Shown piece by piece: positions 1 through 8,030 of a DNA stretch of 64,000 nt. The stretch spans positions 62,001 to 126,000 of the forward strand of contig CAYURM010000005.1 of NCBI GenBank assembly GCA_964447155.1, given 5' to 3'. The number at the start of each line of letters is the position of its first letter. The stretch's first letter is position 1. The notes under the pieces were generated by a model. The model saw only the letters and a list, made by a program, of their open reading frames with translations. It was not told the origin of the DNA and made no database searches. The DNA comes from SMBSF63 sp034003545 (GTDB lineage: Bacteria > Chloroflexota > Anaerolineae > Anaerolineales > Anaerolineaceae). The position numbers and the translations under genes were made by a program.

Positions 1-207
1 TTTATGGATGCCGGGAGTATCTATGAAGATGATCTGTGCGTCCTCAAGGGTGAGAATGCCTAATTGGCGGCGCTGGGTGGTCTGCGGACGGGGCGAAGCG
101 GCGGCGATCTTTTGCTGCATGATGTGGTTGATCAGGGTCGATTTGCCCACATTGGGGCGGCCAGCCAGGCTGACAAAACCGGATTTAAAGGGTAGATTTT
201 CGTTCAT
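1..207 (-). CDS. era: GTPase Era, N-terminal 69 residues (cut by window edge)
   Basis: Era is a ribosome-associated GTPase that acts in 16S rRNA maturation and 30S assembly. The visible part holds the P-loop GRPNVGKST at residues 16-24, the switch I stretch SPRPQTTQRR near 38-47, and the G3 motif DTPG at 63-66 followed by IHK, all typical of Era. The rest, including the KH domain, lies beyond base 1. The ATG at 205-207 has a GGAAGG ribosome-binding site about 7 nt upstream. It lies downstream of the alkyltransferase gene on the same strand after a 124-bp gap. The opposite-strand frame at 8-238 is a shadow. Confidence 0.93.
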   Translation of the reverse strand, partial: MNENLPFKSGFVSLAGRPNVGKSTLINHIMQQKIAAASPRPQTTQRRQLGILTLEDAQIIFIDTPGIHK

Positions 208-331
208 TTTGTTTCCTTCCAAAATGGGTATTTGCTGATAGCGCGCGTCAACGCCTTATCGTTTAGTTTTTGTTGAACAACCGGAGACGATAAAAAAGAT
301 CGATGCTCATCGTGCATCAGTAAGGATGAAT

Positions 332-886
332 TTAAACCAGTTTTTGGTCGACAACCCGGTGACCTTCCAGTGTGAGCAGCCATGCTTTCGTTTCCAGCCC
401 GCCCGGCGCTGAATAGCCGTGCAGGGCGCGTTTGGCGTTAACCACGCGGTGACAGGGGATGACCAGGGGGAGAGGGTTACGCGCCAAAGCACCGCCGATA
501 GCACGGGCCGCGCGCGGTTTGCCGATCATTTCGGCCAGTTCGCCGTAGGTGCGCACCTGTCCGAAGGGGATTTGGACAGCGGCATGCAGGACGAGGCTCT
601 CGAAGCGCGTTACCAGCCGCCAGTCAATGGGCAGTTTGAATGTGTGCAATTCTCCGGCCAGGTAGGCGATGATCTCATCGCGGGCAATCGACAGCATTTT
701 GCTGGAGGACTGCCCATTGATCGTCATTTCAATACCCAGCTCATCCTCCATGGATTGGGATGGGCCGAAAGCGACGCGCAGCAAACCCTGCTCTGAGGCA
801 ACCAGCGAGATGGTCTGGATCGGGCTGTTTGTCTCAAAAGTCAGCACGTGCAGGGGAATCGGGACGGAAAGCGGGGTATTAAACAT
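332..886 (-). CDS. ogt: Methylated-DNA--protein-cysteine methyltransferase
   Basis: This is a suicide enzyme that transfers alkyl groups from O6-alkylguanine in DNA to its own cysteine. The active-site motif PCHRVVNA is present, preceded by the helix-turn-helix region IPFGQVRTYGELAEMIGKP and the arginine-finger region RAIGGALARNPLPLVIPCHR. The 184-residue length fits the Ogt/MGMT family, with an N-terminal domain before residue 95. I chose the ATG at 884-886. A longer frame opens at 958, but those residues do not look like the family, and a TATACT hexamer sits only 9 nt before the chosen ATG, with no ribosome-binding site. Confidence 0.93.
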   Translation of the reverse strand: MFNTPLSVPIPLHVLTFETNSPIQTISLVASEQGLLRVAFGPSQSMEDELGIEMTINGQSSSKMLSIARDEIIAYLAGELHTFKLPIDWRLVTRFESLVLHAAVQIPFGQVRTYGELAEMIGKPRAARAIGGALARNPLPLVIPCHRVVNAKRALHGYSAPGGLETKAWLLTLEGHRVVDQKLV

Positions 887-901
887 ATCAATTTTAGTAT
901 A
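887..901 (-). promoter_or_regulatory. Probable leaderless promoter of the alkyltransferase gene
   Basis: On the minus strand TATACT (complement of 896-901) stands 9 nt before the ATG. No purine-rich ribosome-binding site fits in the gap. Transcription starting about 7 nt after a -10 box would leave almost no leader. No clear -35 box is seen. Confidence 0.4.
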
Positions 902-1004
902 GCAGAAAACGAGGGGAGGAAGATGGTTTTCATCACGCAAAACACCCCCTCCTGACATCTTTTTAAGGGTGGATTTTTAAGAGCGGCGAAAGTCATACCG
1001 CACT

Positions 1005-1061
1005 CTGAGCTTGTCGAAGCGTGCGAGATCGCGAGACCCGCTTCGGCTTCGACAAGCTCAG
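1005..1061. repeat. REP-like palindrome, CTGAGCTTGTCGAAGC family
   Basis: Arms CTGAGCTTGTCGAAGC (1005-1020) and its exact reverse complement (1046-1061) flank a 25-nt loop. The same core, with CCTG or TTGC variants, recurs at 43264-43362 and 52172-52451, so this is a dispersed repeat family and not a gene-specific terminator. Confidence 0.8.
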
Positions 1062-1447
1062 CCTGCGCTGTGAGGCTTCCAAATGTGTTTGCATCAGACT
1101 TATTAAAAAACCTGTCTCTAAAAGCGCCTATCCTCCCGCATTTTTGAAAAAAATACGGGAAGCACGTGGTGATTTTGCGTGTGATGGCGATCTCCCAAAC
1201 AGTGGTGAACGCTTCGCGGCCACGCTCCGGCTACGCCTCCGTTCGCGATGACAAATTAGTCACCTTTCGTTTTTGTCAGGTGGTCGTAGGGTAAGCGTAG
1301 GGGAAGCGTCAAGCATGGTTTGGGGAGGTGCGATAAGATAGTATCAACAAAAGAGAAACTTCTCTTCTTCTCCTCCTTAAGTAATCTGCCAGGGTCGGCG
1401 TCCCTGGCAGATTACAAATTTAAGGGGGGAATTGCGTTTTTGTAGAG

Positions 1448-1746
1448 GCGGACGGCGTGTCATCGGCATACGCTAAGGTAAAACTCCCTTGAAAAGGTTG
1501 GCGTACTTAGCATTTTACCTGCCCAGTTCCGCCGCCCGTAAGCGTTAATGGCTTGCGAACCGACCCTTTTCAAGGTTGCGCGCGCGTGGACCTTACCCTG
1601 CGGGTACGATGTGAAAAGGGGAACATTGCCAACCAATTTATGAACCTTTGAACACATTTCGTCATCCAACTTTATAGAAATCCAAGCTTTCCAAGGGGAA
1701 CATTTGTTTTCTTTTTCTTGGCGTATGCCTATGGAATGGCGTCCGC
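1448..1746. mobile_element. MITE-like 299-bp element with 30-bp terminal inverted repeats
   Basis: Left arm 1448-1477 (begins GCGGACGGCG, ends CATACGCTAAG) matches the reverse complement of right arm 1717-1746 at 24 of 30 positions. Inside, CCTTGAAAAGG at 1487-1497 is inverted as CCTTTTCAAGG at 1565-1575. Segment 1591-1619 is 26/29 identical, in inverted orientation, to 10600-10628. There is no transposase and no obvious target-site duplication. A non-autonomous element is an inference from this structure. Confidence 0.5.
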
Positions 1747-1973
1747 CCGCTTCTTATGAGTATTCAAAAGTGAAGATTGGCATAATATCCTTTTGAGGAT
1801 ATAGTCCTGGCCTTAACTATGAGCTTGTTGGTCTGGTGGGCGCATGGCAGGCGCCCCTACAGTGGTTGAGGATGGAAATGAGAAGATTTTGTATTCTTGT
1901 CTTTTTGCTTTACGCTTTGCTGGCGGACGCCGCTCAGGAAATCAATGGTGGCGTCGTATTCCGCTCTTGCGAA

Positions 1974-2864
1974 TTAAATCCCGCAATTCTTTTCAAATTC
2001 CTCGTCGATCAAGCTCAACAAATACTGCCCGTAGCGGTTGGCGGACATTTTCTCGGCAAGGACGCGCAGATCTTCGAGGCCGATGTAGTTCATGCGGTAG
2101 GCGATCTCTTCCAGGCAGGAGATCATCAGGCCCTGGCGTTCTTCAACGGCCTGCACGAAGCTGGAGGCTTGCAGCAGGGACTCGTGGGTGCCGGCGTCCA
2201 GCCAGGCCACGCCGCGGCCCAGCACTTCCACGCTGAGCTGCTTTTTCGCCAGATAGACCTTGTTCAGGTCGGTGATCTCCAGCTCGCCGCGGGAGGAGGG
2301 CTGCATGGCTTTGGCGATCTCGACCACCTGATTGTCATAGAAATAAATGCCGGGCACGGCGTAGTTGGAGCGCGGTTTGGCGGGTTTCTCCTCCAGGCTG
2401 ACGACCTGGTAATTGCAGTCGAACTCGACCACGCCGTAGCGTTCGGGGTCGCGCACCGGGTAGGCAAACACCACCGCGCCAGCTTCCAGTTTGGCAGCCG
2501 AACGCAGTGTGGTGGGCAGGCCGGTACCGAAGAAGATGTTGTCGCCCAGCATCAGGCAGCAGTGGTCGTCGCCGATGAAGGATTCGCCGATCAGAAAAGC
2601 CTCTGCCAGGCCGCGCGGTTCCGGCTGCGGGGCGTAGGAGATTTCCAGCCCCCATTGACTGCCATCGCCGAGGAGCTTCTCAAAGGCGGGTAAGGCGTCG
2701 GGGGTGGAGATGATCAGGATCTCGCGGATGCCGGCCAGCATGACCATCGAGAGGGGGTAATAGATCATCGGTTTATCGTAGACGGGCAGCAACTGCTTGC
2801 TGATTGAGAGTGTTAGGGGGTAGAGACGGGTGCCATGCCCGCCAGCGAGAATGATCCCTTTCAT
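1974..2864 (-). CDS. rfbA: Glucose-1-phosphate thymidylyltransferase
   Basis: The enzyme makes dTDP-glucose from glucose-1-phosphate and dTTP, the first step to dTDP-deoxysugars such as rhamnose. The N-terminal signature GGHGTRLYPLTLSISKQLLP and the following YDKPMIYYPLS are classic for RfbA/RmlA, as are LGDNIFFG and FSYPVRDPERYGVVEF-like residues in the middle. The protein has 296 residues, as usual. The start at 2864 overlaps the rfbB stop as ATGA and has a GAGGAG site about 7 nt upstream. No rfbC or rfbD is in the window, so the final sugar cannot be told from here. Confidence 0.96.
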   Translation of the reverse strand: MKGIILAGGHGTRLYPLTLSISKQLLPVYDKPMIYYPLSMVMLAGIREILIISTPDALPAFEKLLGDGSQWGLEISYAPQPEPRGLAEAFLIGESFIGDDHCCLMLGDNIFFGTGLPTTLRSAAKLEAGAVVFAYPVRDPERYGVVEFDCNYQVVSLEEKPAKPRSNYAVPGIYFYDNQVVEIAKAMQPSSRGELEITDLNKVYLAKKQLSVEVLGRGVAWLDAGTHESLLQASSFVQAVEERQGLMISCLEEIAYRMNYIGLEDLRVLAEKMSANRYGQYLLSLIDEEFEKNCGI

Positions 2865-3940
2865 TTGCCTGCTCCTCGTTGCGTATAGTTTTCGTTCATC
2901 CAATTGGCGAAACCTTCGCCGCCGGTGACGGCGGTGATCCAGCCGCCGTTTTGCAGATACCAGTTCACGGTGTCGCGTAATCCCTGGTCGAGGTCGTGCT
3001 GCGGCTGCCAGCCGAGTTGGGCTTCGATCTTGCCGGTGGTGACGTCGTAGCGCCTGTCGTGTCCCGGCCGGTCGCTGACGTGCTGCATCAGCTTTGCATG
3101 GGGGGCATGCGGCGAGTTGGGAAACCGTTCATCAAGAATGGCGCAGATCCGGCGCACGAGTTCGATGTTGGGCGGCTGGTTGCGTCCGCCCACCAGGTAG
3201 GTTTCGCCGAGGCGGCCTGCCGTCAGCACGGCATGGATGGCGGTGCAGTGGTCTTCCACGTACAGCCAGTCGCGGATCTGCTGCCCGTCGCCATAGATGG
3301 GCAGGCGTTTCCCTTGCAGGGCGTTAAAGATCATCAGCGGGATGAGTTTCTCGGGGTACTGGCGCGGCCCGTAGTTGTTGGAGCAGTTGGTGATGGTCAC
3401 GGGCAGGCCATAGGTGCGGTGGTAGGCGCGCACCAGATGATCGCTGGAGGCTTTGGATGCCGCATAGGGTGAGTTGGGGTCGTAGGCAGTGGTTTCACAG
3501 AAAGGCGGATCATCCGGCCCTAATGTGCCAAAAACTTCATCGGTGGAGACGTGGTGGAAGCGGGGGTTGGAGACGGTTTTCTCGTCCAGCCAGGCCTGAC
3601 GGGCGGCTTCCAGCAGGGTAAAGGTGCCGATCACGTTGGTTTCGATAAAGCTGGCCGGGCCAGTGATCGAGCGGTCAACGTGGGTCTCGGCGGCGAAATG
3701 CACGATGGTGTCAATGCGGTATTTACGCAACAGGTCATCAACCCGCGCGCGGTCGTTGATGCTGCCGTGGATGAAGGTGTGGCGGGAATCGTCCGGCAGG
3801 TGATCCAGATTCTCGCGGTGTCCGGCATAGGTGAGGGCATCCAGGGTGTAGATGCGTACATCCTGTTCTGCCTTAAGCAGGTAATGAATGAAATTCGAGC
3901 CGATGAATCCGGCGCCGCCAGTGACCAGCAGGTTTTTCAT
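2861..3940 (-). CDS. rfbB: dTDP-glucose 4,6-dehydratase
   Basis: This extended short-chain dehydrogenase converts dTDP-glucose to dTDP-4-keto-6-deoxyglucose. It shows the NAD-binding GGAGFIGS near residues 9-16, STDEVFG with the catalytic Thr-Asp-Glu, and the YAASK catalytic Tyr/Lys. The 359-residue length fits the family. The start ATG at 3938-3940 has GGAG 8 nt upstream; a longer frame begins at 3970 but lacks such support. It is the first gene of an rfbB-rfbA pair coupled by a 4-nt overlap. It probably feeds the polysaccharide locus that starts near 12.9 kb. Confidence 0.96.
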   Translation of the reverse strand: MKNLLVTGGAGFIGSNFIHYLLKAEQDVRIYTLDALTYAGHRENLDHLPDDSRHTFIHGSINDRARVDDLLRKYRIDTIVHFAAETHVDRSITGPASFIETNVIGTFTLLEAARQAWLDEKTVSNPRFHHVSTDEVFGTLGPDDPPFCETTAYDPNSPYAASKASSDHLVRAYHRTYGLPVTITNCSNNYGPRQYPEKLIPLMIFNALQGKRLPIYGDGQQIRDWLYVEDHCTAIHAVLTAGRLGETYLVGGRNQPPNIELVRRICAILDERFPNSPHAPHAKLMQHVSDRPGHDRRYDVTTGKIEAQLGWQPQHDLDQGLRDTVNWYLQNGGWITAVTGGEGFANWMNENYTQRGAGK

Positions 3941-4128
3941 GGGAGTCTCCTGATTATTTAGGTTCATCACAAGTATAACTCAGGTAAAGGGTCAACCAGT
4001 CAATTAGGGATTGGTCAATTTGGAAAATAAGCTGACCAGACATGTGGAGATTAGGGTGTAATATGATAGAATCGATGTGGGTTTTTGCCGGGAGCGTACT
4101 CCGGTAATCGATAGAATTGTGAGGAATT

Positions 4129-4683
4129 ATGCTGATTGAAAACGGTCATTATGTTGTTGAAATTGCCGGCCTGCGGCGGGAATTGCCTTTGCTGGAGATC
4201 AAGCCTGGTTTGCGGATTGCGCTTCTGAATATTCTTGGGGATATTGAGCTGACCCAGGCTGCTGGAAAAGCCCTGGCGGAGAAGCTGGCGAGATTTGAGT
4301 ACGCAGCCATTATCACCCCTGAAGCCAAAAGCATCCCCCTGGCATATGCGCTGGCATTGGAAGTGAACAAACCTTATGTCGTCCTGCGCAAGGACTTTAA
4401 ACCCTATATGGGGGATGCTTTAGAGATGGAGACATTGTCCATCACTACCGGTCATCCGCAGACTCTGTTTCTGGATGAGAAGGATCGTGAATTTGTGCAG
4501 GGCAAGCCGGTGGTCATTGTGGATGATGTGATTTCTACCGGCTCTACGCTGGAAGGGATGCGGGCTTTGATGGAAAAAGCGGGGGCGACGGTTGTCGCCG
4601 AGGCGGCCATCTTCACCGAAGGGGATCTGGACAAGTGGAGTGAGATTGTTTCGCTGGGTCATTTGCCGGTGTTTGTGGACTAG
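4129..4683 (+). CDS. Phosphoribosyltransferase, adenine/xanthine type
   Basis: This type I phosphoribosyltransferase probably salvages a purine base with PRPP. The PRPP-binding loop VVIVDDVISTGSTLEGM lies near residues 128-144. The earlier stretch ITPEAKSIPLAYALALE resembles the pyrophosphate-binding part of Apt/Xpt proteins. At 184 residues it is slightly longer than typical Apt (about 170-180). The ATG at 4129 follows GAGGAAT. The gene stands alone and is closed by a strong terminator 19 nt after its stop. The sequence supports the family firmly; the base specificity is inference. Confidence 0.8.
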   Translation: MLIENGHYVVEIAGLRRELPLLEIKPGLRIALLNILGDIELTQAAGKALAEKLARFEYAAIITPEAKSIPLAYALALEVNKPYVVLRKDFKPYMGDALEMETLSITTGHPQTLFLDEKDREFVQGKPVVIVDDVISTGSTLEGMRALMEKAGATVVAEAAIFTEGDLDKWSEIVSLGHLPVFVD

Positions 4684-4701
4684 AGAAAGATTGTAAATGA
4701 T

Positions 4702-4732
4702 ACAGGCTGCCATTCTCGGCAGCCTGTTTTTT
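4702..4732 (+). terminator. Rho-independent terminator of the phosphoribosyltransferase gene
   Basis: A perfect 10-bp stem ACAGGCTGCC/GGCAGCCTGT with a 6-nt loop runs directly into six T residues. It sits between two convergent genes and touches the stop codon of the minus-strand gene, so it may help insulate both. Confidence 0.92.
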
Positions 4733-5456
4733 ATTTCCGCCAGTAATTCTTTTTCTTGTTATCGTTGGGGTCTTCCTGATAGCCGCGCCAGAATTGTTTA
4801 CCATCGTGTTCCTGGATTTTCTTCAGGTTCTTGACTTCCCGGATCTTAACTGCGCGGGCCCTGGCCTGGCGCCGGTAGAAAAAACCCGTGACCGCCAGCA
4901 GGATGGCAAGCTGCGTAAGATAGGATATGGCAATCAGGTCTTCGTTACCGGTCATATAATCCGGCAGGAAGGTGATCGACACTGGTTTGGTCACATGCCC
5001 AATTTCGTATGCGCCGGGGGTTTCAATATAGAAGGTATGGATGGGGCGGCCTTTTGCCAGAGGGGTATCATAGATGCGCAGACCGCGCTCAACATACCCC
5101 ACCTTAATCGGCTTTCCGCTGGATATTTCGGTTATTTTCAGCCAGGGGTCCAGCTTGTGTTTGGCGATCTCATCATTGATGACCAACAGGTCATAGTCGT
5201 TGGTATACACGGTGTACAATCCTGGCTTCTCAAAATAGAGCTCTGTCGGCGGATTGGACATGGTTACTTCCGCTATTTCAGTTCGTTTGGCGGTCTGGAG
5301 AATGCCCAGCCTGTCCGGCAGAAAGAGGAACACATTACCGAAGCTTTTGACAACCTGGCCCAGGGTGAAGAATGCAATCAGCAGGATGATGAAAACGATG
5401 ACCCCCGCCAAAATCGCAAAGATGGTTGGTGATTTGTATTGATTTTTCGCTGCCAA
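4731..5456 (-). CDS. Two-span membrane protein of unknown function
   Basis: I do not recognise this 241-residue protein. It has one hydrophobic span near residues 11-35, an extracytoplasmic-looking middle of about 140 residues, a second span near 178-198, then a very basic tail ending in NDNKKKNYWRK. The start is a TTG, supported by AAGGAG about 8 nt upstream on the minus strand; no in-frame ATG precedes a conserved-looking segment. It is convergent with the phosphoribosyltransferase gene. No enzymatic motif is visible. Confidence 0.75.
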   Translation of the reverse strand: MAAKNQYKSPTIFAILAGVIVFIILLIAFFTLGQVVKSFGNVFLFLPDRLGILQTAKRTEIAEVTMSNPPTELYFEKPGLYTVYTNDYDLLVINDEIAKHKLDPWLKITEISSGKPIKVGYVERGLRIYDTPLAKGRPIHTFYIETPGAYEIGHVTKPVSITFLPDYMTGNEDLIAISYLTQLAILLAVTGFFYRRQARARAVKIREVKNLKKIQEHDGKQFWRGYQEDPNDNKKKNYWRK

Positions 5457-5608
5457 AAAAGTCTCCTTGAGGAATTTCTACCATGATGATTGTACACGAA
5501 ACAAGTCGTTATGCACCTGTCCAAATGGGGGATATTTGGCTAATTTTTTGAAAATATTTTGGGAACCGGATTTCTCGTCGCTTTTTGTTGTGGATCGTTT
5601 TTCTTCTT

Positions 5609-5881
5609 TTATTGTCGTTGTGCCAATGCCCGTTTTTTTGCATGGGGCAGGCGTTTGAGCTGAATCTCGCGGCGCATGGCTGTGCTGCGGTCTGGCTGGG
5701 CTTCAACATACACCAGTTTGACCGGACGGCGGGTGCGGGTATAGCGTGCGCCTTTGATGGTGTGGTTATGTTCGTGTTCCCGCCGCCAGGGGTCGGTGGC
5801 CCAGCCGGTATAAAAACTGCCATCAGCGCATTTCACGATGTAGCAATAAAAATTTGAGGGCAGTTCATTTTCCCGGTCCAC
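5609..5881 (-). CDS. GIY-YIG domain protein (UPF0213/YhbQ-like)
   Basis: This small 90-residue protein has the GIY-YIG-type core: YCYIVKCADGSFYTGWATD, then RREHEHN and KGARYTRTRRPVKLVY, as in the stand-alone YhbQ/UPF0213 family. The family fold is a nuclease, but the cellular role of these short members is poorly known. There is no in-frame ATG near the domain. The GTG at 5879-5881 is the best start; a longer frame from 5992 would overlap the TyrA-like gene upstream. It starts 12 nt after that gene's stop on the same strand, so the two are probably co-transcribed. Confidence 0.8.
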   Translation of the reverse strand: MDRENELPSNFYCYIVKCADGSFYTGWATDPWRREHEHNHTIKGARYTRTRRPVKLVYVEAQPDRSTAMRREIQLKRLPHAKKRALAQRQ

Positions 5882-5892
5882 GTGTAAGCCGG

Positions 5893-6882
5893 TCAGTCCT
5901 TTTTTTTCTTCTTTTTGGGATTGATTCCGATCCAGTGCTTCAGATGGTCGCCCATGGAAGGAATATCTGCGCTGGAAGGGTCGGTATTCCATTCAGCACG
6001 GCTGCGTGCCATCCACCAGTCATCATGCGCATCCTTGACTGTTTTCATCAGTTCTGCCAGCTTTTCTTCATCGCGATTTTCGAGCGCAGCGCGCACGATG
6101 TGCAGCCCTTGAATTTGATTATCGATCAGGCGGATCAGATTTTCGCGGTTCATCATGAAGGATGCGCCCAGTTTCTCGCGGTCGTCCATCAGCAGTAAGG
6201 GCTGGGTGCCGAGGGCGTAGGCTTGCCCGGCGATTTTGCGGCCTTCCTGCCAGCCGGCGCGGCCGGTGGTGGTCAACACCAGGGCGGCGGCGTTGATCTG
6301 CGGCAGCAAGCCACTGGCAGCATACAGCCCTTCGTATTCAGCCTCGTCAACGAAGAATGGGCGGCTGCCCAGCAGGACGGCCAGGTTGGTGGTCAGGGTC
6401 AGGGCGGCTTCGCTGGTCTTGCGCGGCGAGCTGATTACGGCCAGGCTTTTCTGGAACAGGTCAGCCTGGGCCGATTCAAACCCGGTCTTCCCATCCAGCA
6501 GATGTTCCGGGTTGAGGGTCAGGGCCATGGTGAGGAAGTCCACCTTTTCGGGGAGGAGTTCGGCGGCCCAGGTGGAGGCGTTCGACTTGCTCGCCGAGGT
6601 GTCGATCACCACGGTTTCGGCTTTCAGGTCGTCCGCAATCTGACGCATGGTTTCGTAGATTTCATCCACTGGAATTGCCAGGACGATGATATCTGCATCC
6701 TGAACGGCCGTATGCAGGTTGAGGGGTGTTTTATCAAAGGCGCCCATTTTTTGCGCCTGGTTGGCATATGCCGGTACGCGGTCGTGCCCCACGCGGGTCA
6801 ATTGTTCGGTTTCACCAGCCAGGGCTAACCCGATGGAGGTGCCAATGCGGCCGGTACCGATGATCGTGATTTGAATGGTCAT
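5893..6882 (-). CDS. TyrA-like NAD(P)-dependent dehydrogenase (prephenate dehydrogenase family)
   Basis: The N-terminus is a Rossmann fold: ITIIGTGRIGTSIGLAL near residues 5-21 and DIIVLAIPVDE near 64-74. The overall two-domain layout and 329-residue length fit the prephenate/arogenate dehydrogenase family. The usual catalytic-His segment is not obvious: where canonical TyrA has a His-Pro motif, this protein reads TMALTLNPEHL. The C-terminus ends in a run of lysines. The start ATG at 6882 has AGGAG 9 nt upstream. It lies 12 nt after the M50 protease gene. Family assignment is good; use in tyrosine synthesis is doubtful. Confidence 0.7.
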   Translation of the reverse strand: MTIQITIIGTGRIGTSIGLALAGETEQLTRVGHDRVPAYANQAQKMGAFDKTPLNLHTAVQDADIIVLAIPVDEIYETMRQIADDLKAETVVIDTSASKSNASTWAAELLPEKVDFLTMALTLNPEHLLDGKTGFESAQADLFQKSLAVISSPRKTSEAALTLTTNLAVLLGSRPFFVDEAEYEGLYAASGLLPQINAAALVLTTTGRAGWQEGRKIAGQAYALGTQPLLLMDDREKLGASFMMNRENLIRLIDNQIQGLHIVRAALENRDEEKLAELMKTVKDAHDDWWMARSRAEWNTDPSSADIPSMGDHLKHWIGINPKKKKKKD

Positions 6883-6894
6883 GTGGGGAAGCTC

Positions 6895-7533
6895 CTATCC
6901 TACCAGCAGGGTCCAGAAGAGGTTAAACAGGGGGCGAATGATCCAGCCGATGATGTCAATGCCCAGCCTGGGGAGGACAAATAACAGTGCCATCAGGATC
7001 AATGGCCCATACGGGCGGATGGTGTCCAGAAAATCAACCCAGGAGGGGGGAAAAATGGATTGTGCTACCTTTTCGCCATCCAGCGGGGCGAGGGGGATCA
7101 GGTTGAAGATCATCAGCAGCAGATTGATTTGAATAAAGGTGCTTAAAAAACCAAATGCTGAGGGAAAAAAGCCGTTTGAATAAGCAAAGGGCACCAGCCT
7201 CAGCCGCAGGGGAATGGCTGCCAGAATTGCCAGCAGCAGGTTGGATAGCGGACCGGCCACGGACACCCACATGGGGGCAGACTGGGAGCGCCGCTGGAGG
7301 GCGTACATATTAACGGGTACGGGCTTGGCCCAGCCAAAACCGACGAGGACCAGCATCAGGCTGCCGATGGGGTCAAGGTGGGCCAGCGGGTTGAGGGTCA
7401 GACGGCCATTCATGCGCGGGGTATCATCGCCAAAAAAATTGGCGGTCCAAGCATGGGCAAATTCATGAAACGAGAGCGCGATCACCAGGGTGATCAGGCG
7501 TGAGATTAGGGTGGGGGCGGATAATCCGAGCAT
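6895..7533 (-). CDS. Site-2 protease family membrane metallopeptidase (M50)
   Basis: This is a polytopic membrane zinc protease of the small YwhC/M50B-like class. The zinc-binding HEFAH motif is at residues 23-27 and the second metal-ligand motif NLIPLAPLDGEKV near 141-153. The hydrophobic profile gives about five or six spans over 212 residues, and there is no PDZ domain. The ATG at 7533 has a GGAAAG site about 7 nt upstream. It heads a likely minus-strand operon with the TyrA-like and GIY-YIG genes. The substrate is unknown. Confidence 0.88.
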   Translation of the reverse strand: MLGLSAPTLISRLITLVIALSFHEFAHAWTANFFGDDTPRMNGRLTLNPLAHLDPIGSLMLVLVGFGWAKPVPVNMYALQRRSQSAPMWVSVAGPLSNLLLAILAAIPLRLRLVPFAYSNGFFPSAFGFLSTFIQINLLLMIFNLIPLAPLDGEKVAQSIFPPSWVDFLDTIRPYGPLILMALLFVLPRLGIDIIGWIIRPLFNLFWTLLVG

Positions 7534-7605
7534 GTTTTTTTCTTTCCAAGCCTCCGTTGGGGAGGCGATTATTTGAGTTCAGGTGCGGTGATTATATCAT
7601 GGGTG

Positions 7606-7617
7606 TATAATGCGATC
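7606..7617 (+). promoter_or_regulatory. TATAAT box 6 nt before the ATG (leaderless promoter)
   Basis: A perfect TATAAT at 7606-7611 is followed by 6 nt and then the ATG at 7618. There is no room for a Shine-Dalgarno sequence, so the mRNA probably starts at or next to the start codon. No convincing -35 hexamer is seen at the usual distance. Confidence 0.6.
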
Positions 7618-7821
7618 ATGTTGACAGAACTGGCTTTGGAGGATGTGGTGCGGCTGCGAAAGCCGCATCCCTGCGGCAGCACGGACTGGACGGTGGTACG
7701 CCTGGGGGCGGATATTGGCCTGGAATGCAAGGGCTGCGGCCGGCGGGTGCTGTTACCGCGCCGGGAATTGGCGCGGCGGTTGAAATTGATTCTGCCGTCG
7801 GAGGAGAAGCCGGGGGAGTGA
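7618..7821 (+). CDS. DUF951 domain-containing protein
   Basis: This 67-residue protein matches the DUF951 pattern: a KPHPCGS motif near residues 15-21, then WTVVRLGADIGLECKGCGRR with a CxxC pair and a basic end. The three cysteines and one histidine suggest a small zinc ribbon. Family members often sit near translation or chromosome-maintenance genes, but their function is not established. I start it at the ATG at 7618, preceded by TATAAT. The longer frame from 7573 would run through that promoter. Confidence 0.85.
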   Translation: MLTELALEDVVRLRKPHPCGSTDWTVVRLGADIGLECKGCGRRVLLPRRELARRLKLILPSEEKPGE

Positions 7822-8018
7822 GTGTCCTCACCTGACTTTTTTGCTGCGCAGGAAGTCTGCCCCGCTTCACAGGGGTTTCATCCTCTCCCGGCAAGCGGCA
7901 GAGGACTTTAATTTACTAACCAAGGGTTTGCCCCTGGATTTGGAAAATGCCAAGGATGGGAAGCTCCCCTCGCCCACTTGTTGGGCCTCCTAAATGATAA
8001 AAACAGGTATTTTTGCCT

Positions 8019-8030
8019 TATAATAATCTT
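8019..8030 (+). promoter_or_regulatory. TATAAT box 6 nt before the tsaE ATG (leaderless promoter)
   Basis: TATAAT at 8019-8024 is followed by AATCTT and the ATG at 8031. This is the same spacing as for the DUF951 gene. No ribosome-binding site is present. It would drive the tsaE-tsaB-rimI-udg run. Confidence 0.6.

Larger units (their letters stand above)
887..1973. other. Gene-free spacer of about 1.1 kb, rich in inverted repeats
   Basis: I see no credible gene between the alkyltransferase start and the rfbA stop. Open frames at 1021-1251, 1460-1669 and from 1836 lack family character or are antisense to rfbA. The stretch holds a 16-bp-arm palindrome (1005-1061), a 299-bp terminal-inverted-repeat element (1448-1746) and a small hairpin with GGGCGC/GCGCCC arms (1838-1856). 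Confidence 0.7.

Noticed and set aside
1460..1669. 69-residue minus-strand gene inside the MITE-like element
   Set aside because: The frame lies between the inverted repeats, has no ribosome-binding site and no resemblance to a transposase.
1836..2693. 285-codon plus-strand frame overlapping rfbA
   Set aside because: It is antisense to the intact rfbA reading frame and its translation has shadow-like composition.
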